Below, in pieces: positions 8,310-16,486 of a stretch of DNA of 60,482 bases (its first letter is position 1; every line of letters begins with the position of its first letter). The translations under genes and the position numbers were made by a program. Location: NCBI GenBank assembly GCA_013286385.1, contig JABDFU010000011.1, forward strand, positions 1-60,482, written 5' to 3'. The DNA comes from Bacteroidota bacterium. Lineage in GTDB: Bacteria > Bacteroidota > Bacteroidia > JABDFU01. The notes under the pieces were generated by a model. That model made no database searches and was not told the origin of the DNA. It worked only from the letters and a program-made list of their open reading frames with translations.

Positions 8310-10634
8310 GTGATTAAAAAAATACTTTTCGCCTTCTTTTTATTTTTTCTTGCCCTTGAAAATTCAGGCATAGCACAAAAAGATTTTCAGGCCTATAAAA
8401 ATTTCTTTGAAGAAGGAAATAAGCTGTTTCTTGAAAAAAACTATACCGAAGCCATCAGCAATTTTCATGCGGCGTTTTTGCTCGACTCCACAAACGCCAA
8501 TATCCGTTATAAACTGGGAATGGCTTACCTCTATTCCCATGATATAAATGACAAAGCAAAAGCGATCCGGTTTCTCGAAAAAGCAAGTAAAAATACAACC
8601 GATCATTATTCAGAATACGAAGCGACCGAAGTACAGGCTCCCCCAATGGCCCATTACTATTTAGGGATAGCTTATCAGGTCAATTACCAGTTCGACAAAG
8701 CACTCACAAAATTTCAGTATTGCGCAAATATATTTCCGGACAAAAAAGTTCCGGCCGACCTTAAATTACACATGGAGCAATGCAATGCAGGGATACTTTT
8801 GATGAAAAACAAAGTGGATGTAAAAATTGAAAATTTAGGTCCAAACTTCAACACCGTTTATCCCGAATATTGCCCGGTTATCAATGCCGACGAATCAACG
8901 CTTATTTTTACATCCAGGCGTCCGGGAGGAATTACAGATGATAAAACCCCTGACGGGCAGTACTTCGAAGATATCTACATCAGCAACAAAACAGACGAAA
9001 ACAAATGGTCAAAACCCAGACTGATCAGTCGCTACATCAATACAGAAGAAAACGATGCTGCCATCGGCTTATCTGCCGATGGCCACCAGCTTTTTGTTTT
9101 CTCCCCTGAAAACGGAGGGGACATTATGTATAGCAACTTCGACGGATCTTCCTGGAGTATACCCCTTCCGATGGGGTCCGATATCAACACCAAATACTGG
9201 GAGACCCATGCCTGTATTTCTGCGGACAATCAAACCCTTTATTTTGTAAGTGACAGGCCCGGAGGTTACGGAGGACGGGATATATACAAATGTGTAAAGC
9301 TTCCCAATGGAGACTGGAGCCTTGCGACTAATTTAGGGCCCTCCATCAATACGCCTTACGACGAAGATGCCCCGTTCATCCACCCCGATGGCGTTACCCT
9401 GTTTTACAGCAGCAATGGCCCGGGCAGCATGGGCGGATTTGATATTTTTTACTCCGTTCGTTCAGAATCAACAAATAAAAAACAAAGCGGCATTAAATGG
9501 TCCAAACCGGTCAACCTGGGATACCCGATAAATACAACCGGCGACGACATTTATTATGTATTGTCAACCGACGGGAAAAGAGCCTATTTTTCCTCAGCCA
9601 GGGAAGGAAGTATTGGTGAAAAAGACCTGTTCAAAATGACGCTTGCTTCTTCTGTTGTAAACCCAACAACACTTCTGATCGGGTTTTTAACTTTTGACGG
9701 AAGTTCTGCAAACATTTCAAGGGATGTGCGCATTACAGCCACTGATCTTGAAACAGGGGAACTGGTTCAGGAAATACGGCCCAACGTAAAAACAGGCAAA
9801 TACCTGATGGTATTGAGTCCGGGAACAACCGGAAAAACCTATACCATAGCATTCGAAGCCGAAGGATACCTTCCGGTAACCGAACAACTAAAAATAGAAC
9901 CCGGATCCTCGTACCAGGAATTGAAAAAAGAAGTGCGTCTCAAGCTGGTCAATTTTGAAACCAAAAAATCCGGAGATGTATCCTTAACCGGAGTAATCCG
10001 CGGATCCGACGGAAAACCCATCGCTGAGGCAAAGGTCATCGTTAAGGACAATGCAACCGGGGCAATCGTAAAAACATTTCAAACCCTCAATGATTCAGGA
10101 CTCTATTACACGGCCCTTCAAACAGGAAAAAATTACAACATTTCGTTTGAAACAAACGGCTATCTGTTTCACTCCGAAAACCTGGACATCCCCGCTACAG
10201 GAGATTTTTCTTCCATAAAGCGGGATGTGAAAATTGAAAAAGTGTCGGCTGGCTCATCGGTAATTCTGCGAAATGTCTTTTTCGAAACCGGCAAGGCCAC
10301 CCTGACAAAAGATTCGAAAATTGAACTCGAAAAAGTGTACGACATTCTTTCCCAAAATCCAATGCTCAGGGTAGAAATATCAGGACACACAGACAATTCC
10401 GGAGCCGAACCTGCAAATTTAAGACTATCCCAGGAGCGAGCCCAGGCGGTGGTCACTTACCTGGTCAACAATCAAAAATCCTACTACATAGCACCCTATT
10501 ACTACAAGGGAATTGAAGTCAAACGTTTGGTTCCATTGGGATACGGCTCTTCCAAACCGATTGCTTCCAATGACAAGGACGAAGGCAAGCAAATGAACAG
10601 GAGAGTCGAAATGAAAATCATAAGCGTAAAATGA
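8310..10634 (+). CDS. PorE-like OmpA-family envelope protein (TPR, PD40 propeller, CRD, OmpA)
   Basis: A 774-aa protein with a signal peptide (ending NSGIAQ), TPR repeats (about 25-165), a PD40/WD40-like beta-propeller (about 175-450, with blades such as SADGHQLFVFS and PGGYGGRDIY), carboxypeptidase-regulatory-like beta domains (about 455-640) and a C-terminal OmpA peptidoglycan-binding domain (about 660-774, ISGHTDNSGA, NLRLSQERAQAV, MNRRVE). This order is that of PorE, the T9SS component thought to anchor the machine to peptidoglycan, but paralogs with the same order are common. The start is GTG at 8310; the ATG two bases earlier runs at once into TGA. First gene of an operon; it overlaps the next by ATGA. 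Confidence 0.88.
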   Translation: MIKKILFAFFLFFLALENSGIAQKDFQAYKNFFEEGNKLFLEKNYTEAISNFHAAFLLDSTNANIRYKLGMAYLYSHDINDKAKAIRFLEKASKNTTDHYSEYEATEVQAPPMAHYYLGIAYQVNYQFDKALTKFQYCANIFPDKKVPADLKLHMEQCNAGILLMKNKVDVKIENLGPNFNTVYPEYCPVINADESTLIFTSRRPGGITDDKTPDGQYFEDIYISNKTDENKWSKPRLISRYINTEENDAAIGLSADGHQLFVFSPENGGDIMYSNFDGSSWSIPLPMGSDINTKYWETHACISADNQTLYFVSDRPGGYGGRDIYKCVKLPNGDWSLATNLGPSINTPYDEDAPFIHPDGVTLFYSSNGPGSMGGFDIFYSVRSESTNKKQSGIKWSKPVNLGYPINTTGDDIYYVLSTDGKRAYFSSAREGSIGEKDLFKMTLASSVVNPTTLLIGFLTFDGSSANISRDVRITATDLETGELVQEIRPNVKTGKYLMVLSPGTTGKTYTIAFEAEGYLPVTEQLKIEPGSSYQELKKEVRLKLVNFETKKSGDVSLTGVIRGSDGKPIAEAKVIVKDNATGAIVKTFQTLNDSGLYYTALQTGKNYNISFETNGYLFHSENLDIPATGDFSSIKRDVKIEKVSAGSSVILRNVFFETGKATLTKDSKIELEKVYDILSQNPMLRVEISGHTDNSGAEPANLRLSQERAQAVVTYLVNNQKSYYIAPYYYKGIEVKRLVPLGYGSSKPIASNDKDEGKQMNRRVEMKIISVK

Positions 10635-12217
10635 ACCTTTTCGTAAAGAAAACGTTTCAACTGTTTTTGCTTCCTGCTCTTTTTACCCAAACACTTTATT
10701 CTCAAAAGCCCTCCACCACAAGGTTTATTGACCCCAGAGAAGCTCAGGAACATTTCGATCACAAAAATTTTCAGTCTGCTCTGAGGGTTTACAAAGAATT
10801 GATCAAAAGAGAACCCGACAGCTACGATTACAATCTGAAAATTGCACTCTGTTACCTGAACACCAATCTGAACAAAACACAAGCCATTCAATACCTCGAA
10901 AAGATTACCAACATGGACAAAGCAGACGCTGACATATGGTACAATCTGGGTAAAGCCTATCAATACGCGAACCGTTTCGACGAGGCCATTAAAGCTTACA
11001 CAAAAGCCAAAGAAAAAACTTCCCGAAAGGATGCTGAGAAGGCTGACAGGGCTATCGAAACCTGTTACAACGGAAAAGAACTGATAAAATTCCCTCTCGA
11101 TGTGACTTTTGAAAATCTGGGCAAAGAAGTTAACTCTGAATATGCCGATTATTATCCGTTTGCCACCACCAACGAATCGTTCATGGTATTTACCAGTCGC
11201 AGAAAAGGCGGAAAAAGCAATTCATTGGAAATGGACGGGCTTTATCCATCCGACATATACATGACAACCGTTAAAGACGGAAACTGGATGAAGGCCAGCA
11301 ACATCGGAAGTCCCGTAAACACCTCACTTGATGAACAAGCCGTTGGATTATCACCGGACGGCTCCACGATGATGGTATACCTTGACCACATTGACAGTCT
11401 GGGAAATATTTACATGTCCAGATTTGTGAACAATAAATTTCAAAAACTGATCAAACTGAACAGCACTGTAAACTCCGGGTTTGAAACGTCAGGTTCAATC
11501 AGCGTTGACGGAGAAATTATTTTTTTTGCAAGCGAACGCCCTGACGGTCTCGGAGGAACCGATCTTTACATGGCAAAGAAACTGCCCAACGGACAGTGGG
11601 CCTTACCCCAAAACCTGGGAAAGACCATCAACACCCAATACAACGAAGATTTCCCCCATATGTCAGAAGACGGCAAAACCCTCTACTTTGCTTCCCAGGG
11701 CCATTCCAGCATGGGCGGCTACGATATTTTCAAATCCGAATACGATGCTGAAAACAACACCTGGTCAGAACCACAGAATCTGGGCTATCCGATCAACACA
11801 ACCGATGACAATTATACCATTTCCTTCACCCAGGACCAGCGCTTTGCCTATGTTTCGGCGGTAAGAGCCGGAGGAATGGGAGACCTGGATATCTGGAGAA
11901 TCCGCTTCAACACGACCGATCAGCAGGTTACCTGTGTTTCGGGACACATCAGCACGAATGACAGCACGCAGACCAAAATAGAAGCGACCATTACCGCCAC
12001 CGACTTGTCAAACAAAGACCGCCTGCCCATGTACTTTACCCCTATTGCGACAAGCGGAAAATACATCATGGCTCTTACGCCCGGCCGCTATTCCATATCC
12101 ATTGAAAGTACAGGAACCTTACAATATGAACCCTATACCGAAACGATTGTAATTCTTGAAAAAGGATCCTATCAGCCCGAAATAAAAAAGGACATTGTCC
12201 TGACAATAAAAAAATAG
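10631..12217 (+). CDS. PorE-like TPR/PD40-propeller envelope protein without OmpA domain (copy 1)
   Basis: A 528-aa protein with a signal peptide (cleavage near LYSQ), TPR repeats (about 35-150), a PD40 propeller (about 160-430; FTSRRKGG, FASERPDGLGGTDLY, FASQGHSSMGGYDIF) and one CRD-type beta domain (about 435-528). It resembles the first two-thirds of the upstream gene but ends before any OmpA domain. It starts inside the stop of the previous gene (ATGA) and is followed directly by a close paralog. An outer-membrane or periplasmic scaffold role is inferred. Confidence 0.85.
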   Translation: MNLFVKKTFQLFLLPALFTQTLYSQKPSTTRFIDPREAQEHFDHKNFQSALRVYKELIKREPDSYDYNLKIALCYLNTNLNKTQAIQYLEKITNMDKADADIWYNLGKAYQYANRFDEAIKAYTKAKEKTSRKDAEKADRAIETCYNGKELIKFPLDVTFENLGKEVNSEYADYYPFATTNESFMVFTSRRKGGKSNSLEMDGLYPSDIYMTTVKDGNWMKASNIGSPVNTSLDEQAVGLSPDGSTMMVYLDHIDSLGNIYMSRFVNNKFQKLIKLNSTVNSGFETSGSISVDGEIIFFASERPDGLGGTDLYMAKKLPNGQWALPQNLGKTINTQYNEDFPHMSEDGKTLYFASQGHSSMGGYDIFKSEYDAENNTWSEPQNLGYPINTTDDNYTISFTQDQRFAYVSAVRAGGMGDLDIWRIRFNTTDQQVTCVSGHISTNDSTQTKIEATITATDLSNKDRLPMYFTPIATSGKYIMALTPGRYSISIESTGTLQYEPYTETIVILEKGSYQPEIKKDIVLTIKK

Positions 12218-13816
12218 ATGACTGCAGCTATCCGTCCTTTCGGGAAAACCCTTTTGAAACCATTGCTTTTCTTTTCTGCACTTTTGCTCTGGGCCCCCGG
12301 AATTTACGCACAAGTCAAAAAAGCGCCTCCGGCTAACCCCGAAATAGCGAAAGATCACTTTACCCATCACAACTACATTTTTGCACTTCCGATATTTGTC
12401 GAACTGACCAAACAGCAGCCCAAAAACGTGGACTACAATCTAAAAACAGCTATTTGCTACCTCAACACTTCTACCAACAAAGCTGCTGCAGTCCCTTACA
12501 TCGAATTTGTATGTCAGCAACCCAAGCCGGATGCTGAAAGTTTTTTCTACCTGGGAAAAGCCTACCAGTATGCCTATCGGTTTGACGAAGCGATCGATGC
12601 CTATGAAAAATGCACCAAGGTTTCGAAATCCGCTCTGCTTCAGCAGGCAGAGCGGCAGATTGAAACCTGCAATAACGCCAAAGAGCTCGTCAAATTTCCT
12701 TTGGATGCAGTCTACATGAACCTGGGCAAACAGGTCAACTCCGAATTTCCCGATTACAATCCCCTGATTCCCTCCGATGAATCCTTTATGATCTTCACCT
12801 CAAGAAGGCCCCGGTCATCCGGTCTGCAGCCCGAAATGGATGGCTATTATTCCTCTGATATTTACATTTCATATCCCAGAGACGGGGTATGGCAAAAGGC
12901 TAAAGACATAGGCTCTCAGATCAACACGGCTCTTGACGAACAGGCCGTTGACATTACTCCGGACGGGAAAATAATGATCGTTTACCTCGATCACATTGAC
13001 AGCGTTGGAAACATTTACTATTCAGAATTAACCAATAAAAATGCCTTTTCAAAACTTATTAAATTCGACATGGACGTCAATTCAGGATTTGAAACATCAG
13101 GCTCCATTTCCAACAACCGGGACCTTATTGTATTTGCCAGCAAGCGCTCCGACGGATTCGGAGAAACCGATTTATACAGCGTAAAAAAGCTTCCAAGCGG
13201 CGAATGGGCCTTGCCGCAGATCATGGGAAACCAGATCAACACCAAATACAAAGAAGACTACCCTCATTTAGGACCCGACGGTAAAACCCTCTACTTTGCA
13301 TCTCAGGGCCATTCTTCCATGGGTGGCTTCGACATCTTCAAATCGGTTTATTCCGACGAAACGAATACCTGGTCTCCGCCTGAAAATTTAGGATTTCCCA
13401 TCAACAGCCCCGATGATGACATGAGCATCTCCATTACCTCAGACAGTTGTTACGGTTACCTGTCTTCCAGCAGGGACGGGGGCTACGGCGACCTCGATCT
13501 GTATAAAATAAAATTCAACAAGAGCTTCAACCGCTATTGCATAGTAAGCGGTACCATCAGCACATCCGACACCATGGGCCCCTACCTGAAAAAGCAAATT
13601 GTTTCCGTTAAAAACGAAACCAGGGAAATTCAGAAATACACGGCCGTAAGGGAAACAGGAAAATACGTCATGGCGCTCACACCTGGCAAATACACCGTTA
13701 CCGTGAAAGCGCCCGGATACGAAGATTACAATTACCTGTTAACCATAACCGACGTTCCATTTCAACCTGAAAAAAAACAAGACTTTCAGCTCAATAAAGA
13801 CATAACTTCTAACTAA
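12218..13816 (+). CDS. PorE-like TPR/PD40-propeller envelope protein without OmpA domain (copy 2)
   Basis: 532 aa, with no gap after the previous gene. It is a tandem paralog of copy 1, with the same order: signal peptide (GIYAQ), TPR (DYNLKTAICYLNTSTNKAAA), propeller (FTSRRPRS; FASQGHSSMGGFDIFKS, nearly the same as in copy 1) and CRD (RETGKYVMALTPGKYTVTV). The duplication is old enough that many residues differ while blade motifs stay fixed. It probably works in one complex with its two upstream neighbours. Confidence 0.85.
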   Translation: MTAAIRPFGKTLLKPLLFFSALLLWAPGIYAQVKKAPPANPEIAKDHFTHHNYIFALPIFVELTKQQPKNVDYNLKTAICYLNTSTNKAAAVPYIEFVCQQPKPDAESFFYLGKAYQYAYRFDEAIDAYEKCTKVSKSALLQQAERQIETCNNAKELVKFPLDAVYMNLGKQVNSEFPDYNPLIPSDESFMIFTSRRPRSSGLQPEMDGYYSSDIYISYPRDGVWQKAKDIGSQINTALDEQAVDITPDGKIMIVYLDHIDSVGNIYYSELTNKNAFSKLIKFDMDVNSGFETSGSISNNRDLIVFASKRSDGFGETDLYSVKKLPSGEWALPQIMGNQINTKYKEDYPHLGPDGKTLYFASQGHSSMGGFDIFKSVYSDETNTWSPPENLGFPINSPDDDMSISITSDSCYGYLSSSRDGGYGDLDLYKIKFNKSFNRYCIVSGTISTSDTMGPYLKKQIVSVKNETREIQKYTAVRETGKYVMALTPGKYTVTVKAPGYEDYNYLLTITDVPFQPEKKQDFQLNKDITSN

Positions 13817-13822
13817 AAATCT

Positions 13823-14599
13823 GTGCAACTAAAACTAACACGTCCACTTGCCTTTTTCGATCTCGAAACAACCGGCATCAGCGTCGGCTCCGACCGCATC
13901 GTTGAAATTTCTATTCTCAAAGTTCATCCCGACGGGTCAAAGGACATCAAGACCAAACGCATCAATCCCACAATTCCTATTCCCGAGCAGGCAACAGCCA
14001 TTCACGGCATAAGCAATCAGGATGTAAAAGATTCCCCTGCCTTCAGGGAAGTCGCCTCAGAATTGTCCTCTTTTTTAGCCGACTGCGACCTGGCCGGATA
14101 CAATTCCAACCGATTCGACCTGCCCCTGCTGGTTGAAGAATTCATGAGGGCGAACATCGACTTCGAGGTCAAGGGCCGAAAACTCATCGACGTCCAGAAT
14201 ATCTTTCACAAGAAAGAGCAGCGCACGCTTTCTGCAGCCTTTATCTTTTATTGCAGGAAAAACCTCGACAATGCCCATAGTGCCGAAGCAGACACGCTGG
14301 CGACTTTTGAAATCCTGGAAGCCCAGCTTGACAAATATCCCGATCTTAAAAACGACACCTCCTATCTTCACGAATTTTCCACCCAAAACTCAAACGTTGA
14401 TCTCGCCGGACGCATCGTTCTCAATAAAGCCGGAAAAGAGGTGTTCAATTTCGGAAAACACACCGGCAAGGAAGTCGAACTCGTCTTTCAAAGCGAACCC
14501 TCTTATTACCGCTGGATGATGGACGGGGACTTCCCCCTTTACACAAAAAAAATAATAACCCAGATTCGCTTGCGTTCAGCCGCAACAAAACAGCAATGA
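13823..14599 (+). CDS. DnaQ-like 3'-5' exonuclease (DEDDh)
   Basis: A 258-aa protein whose first 165 residues form a DEDDh exonuclease. ExoI motif FDLETTG supplies D and E (about residues 12-14). ExoII lies in YNSNRFDLPLL (D about 97), and ExoIII in AHSAEAD with the catalytic His and Asp (about 150-155). A C-terminal segment of about 70 residues, including FNFGKHTGKEV and YYRWMMDGDFP, matches the extra domain common in Bacteroidota homologs. The start is GTG at 13823. It could be a polymerase III epsilon-like proofreading subunit or a stand-alone RNase/DNase. It follows the envelope genes by 6 bp and overlaps the next gene by ATGA. Confidence 0.85.
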   Translation: MQLKLTRPLAFFDLETTGISVGSDRIVEISILKVHPDGSKDIKTKRINPTIPIPEQATAIHGISNQDVKDSPAFREVASELSSFLADCDLAGYNSNRFDLPLLVEEFMRANIDFEVKGRKLIDVQNIFHKKEQRTLSAAFIFYCRKNLDNAHSAEADTLATFEILEAQLDKYPDLKNDTSYLHEFSTQNSNVDLAGRIVLNKAGKEVFNFGKHTGKEVELVFQSEPSYYRWMMDGDFPLYTKKIITQIRLRSAATKQQ

Positions 14600-15207
14600 A
14601 AATTATTTGCATAGGGCAGAATTACCCAAAGCACAATGCCGAGATGAAATCCGAAACTCCTCCTGAGCCGGTTTTCTTCATGAAGCCCGACACCGCCTGC
14701 ATCCTCAATGGAAAGCCTTTTTTTTACCCCGACTTCTCCCGTGATATTCAGCACGAGGTAGAAATCGTTTTAAAAATTTCAAAAAATGGAAAACACATCG
14801 ACCCTGATTTTGCAGATTCCTATTACGATGAAATAGGTATTGGCATTGATTTCACCGCCCGGGACCTTCAGTCCGAATGCAAGAAAAAAGGACTGCCATG
14901 GGAAAAAGCCAAGGCGTTTGATGGATCAGCTCCACTGGGGACATTCCTTTCGAAAACAAGGTTCAGCGATATTCAAAACATCAACTTTCATCTGGAGATT
15001 AACGGACAAACTGTTCAAAAAGGCAATACCAAAGACATGCTCTTTTCCTTCAACAGGATCATTGCCCATGTATCTCAATTTGTCACGCTGCGTAAAGGCG
15101 ACCTCATCTTTACCGGAACCCCTGAAGGTGTAGGACCCGTAAAAACGTCCGACCACCTTCAGGCCTTTATCGAAAATCAGGCACTTCTGCGGTTCAACGT
15201 AAAATAA
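14596..15207 (+). CDS. Fumarylacetoacetate hydrolase-family protein (YcgM-like)
   Basis: 203 aa, the size of the single-domain FAH family (acylpyruvase or oxaloacetate tautomerase type). Visible motifs are IGQNYPKHNAEM at the start, FFMKPDTACI, the metal ligands in DIQHEVEIVLKI (two Glu), GIGIDFTARDLQ (Asp), KAFDGSAPLG and the C-terminal FTGTPEGVGPV. It likely hydrolyses or tautomerises small keto acids in the cytoplasm; the substrate cannot be assigned. It overlaps the exonuclease gene by 4 bp and is the last gene of the operon, followed by a strong terminator. Confidence 0.88.
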   Translation: MKIICIGQNYPKHNAEMKSETPPEPVFFMKPDTACILNGKPFFYPDFSRDIQHEVEIVLKISKNGKHIDPDFADSYYDEIGIGIDFTARDLQSECKKKGLPWEKAKAFDGSAPLGTFLSKTRFSDIQNINFHLEINGQTVQKGNTKDMLFSFNRIIAHVSQFVTLRKGDLIFTGTPEGVGPVKTSDHLQAFIENQALLRFNVK

Positions 15208-15219
15208 TACAAAGCAAAA

Positions 15220-15239
15220 CAGACCCTTATGAGGGTCTG
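15220..15239. terminator. Bidirectional rho-independent terminator
   Basis: An 8-bp stem CAGACCCT/AGGGTCTG with a TATG loop has AAAA before it and TTTTTT after it. It can stop both the FAH operon from the left and the minus-strand gene from the right. Confidence 0.85.
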
Positions 15240-15265
15240 TTTTTTGCTTAAAGCTTTTACTCTGA

Positions 15266-15622
15266 TTAGTGAGCCTGGTGCTGCTTGCGGGCTTCCTCCC
15301 TCATTTGGGTATATTTGGCGAATTGATCAGGAGTCAAAATACCTTTAAGAGATGCATCCTTGTCCGCTTCAATTTTTTTACGGTCAGCCTTCTGAGCATC
15401 CTTATCCTCACCGCTGGCTTTCAGGGCTTCCATTTTTTTGCTCACATCTGTATTGAGGGTCAATACTTTTGCTTTCTGATCATCATTTAAACCCAGCTCA
15501 GTACTCATCTTATCTGTCTGTGCCTGAGGATCCATTTTTGGTCTTGCACCTGCTTGCTGCGCATATGCGCCAGACAGCAGTACAAACGAACCGAATGCCA
15601 ATGCTAAAAAATACTTTTTCAT
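15266..15622 (-). CDS. Exported Spy/DUF4890-like helical protein
   Basis: A 118-aa protein with a signal peptide (cleavage near AYAQQ). The mature part is charged and helical. Two Spy/CpxP-like helices appear: ELGLNDDQKAKVLTLN and GILTPDQFAKYTQMREE, the second carrying the LTxxQ motif. Related Bacteroidota proteins are small periplasmic chaperone-like or stress proteins. Monocistronic, sharing the terminator with the FAH operon. Confidence 0.75.
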   Translation of the reverse strand: MKKYFLALAFGSFVLLSGAYAQQAGARPKMDPQAQTDKMSTELGLNDDQKAKVLTLNTDVSKKMEALKASGEDKDAQKADRKKIEADKDASLKGILTPDQFAKYTQMREEARKQHQAH

Positions 15623-15732
15623 TTTAGTACGATTTGGGGGTTAGACTACAAATATAAACAACGACTTCTCCAAAAAGCCAATGAAAACTAATAAATGAGA
15701 CCAAATGGCACAATGTTCAAACGACAGAGGAT

Positions 15733-16323
15733 TTACTTCTTATCCCCCTGTTTCCACCATTCAGTAGCCCAATCCGTAAAACGATTCAACCCGGCACTCT
15801 GAATTTTAAAAAGAGAATCAATCTGAGAATTAATGCTGTCTCCGAACTTCTGGTTAAAATTCACAGCAAGATTCGTATGCTTGTTGTAAAAACCCAGAAT
15901 TTCCTTGGTATTGTCAATGGTCATGTTCCTTGATGCTTCAAAATTATCGTGAATCAGATTCAGAATTTTTTCAGGATTTTCACTTTTGGCTTCCCTGATG
16001 GCATCCACCAGTTTGGTATTGAAATCCACCGTTAGTTCCATTTGACGGGTATACGAATTAATGATGCTGTCCAGCGCGTCTTCAGCCATCTCGACCGATT
16101 TTCCAAAAGTGCTTTTCAGATTACCTGTAACAGTGTCTTCGATCGACTGTTGATCGAGTTTGGATTTAATAGAATCCACAATTTTTTTGTTGGAGTCAAT
16201 TGCAGCGCCAATATACTTTGTATTGTTCTCGATAATTTCGCGTATCGCCTTCTTTGATTGTTCGGCTGTTCCTTTGATTTTTTCTTTAATCTTCTCAGCC
16301 TTTTCGTTCAATTTAGTTTCCAT
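15733..16323 (-). CDS. Phasin-like coiled-coil protein
   Basis: From the ATG at 16323 the protein has 196 aa: METKLNEKAEKIKEKIKG and then amphipathic helices throughout, ending FTDWATEWWKQGDKK. It has no signal or membrane segment. Repeated patterns such as NTKLVDAIREA and NQKFGDSINSQID resemble phasins, the proteins that coat polyhydroxyalkanoate granules, but no PHA genes are in the window. An in-frame start 45 bases upstream is possible and less likely. Confidence 0.65.
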   Translation of the reverse strand: METKLNEKAEKIKEKIKGTAEQSKKAIREIIENNTKYIGAAIDSNKKIVDSIKSKLDQQSIEDTVTGNLKSTFGKSVEMAEDALDSIINSYTRQMELTVDFNTKLVDAIREAKSENPEKILNLIHDNFEASRNMTIDNTKEILGFYNKHTNLAVNFNQKFGDSINSQIDSLFKIQSAGLNRFTDWATEWWKQGDKK

Positions 16324-16486
16324 GTTGGTTGCTTTTTTTAGTATGAGCTGTAAAGGTAAATCAAACACTCCTTTCTGCAGATTAATTCAATATGAATTAA
16401 TCGTTAAATAATGTTAAATCCATGATAAAAAGGATACTTTAACCGATAAATCTGTTTTTTGGCCAAAATCGGGCTACCTACTCGCC

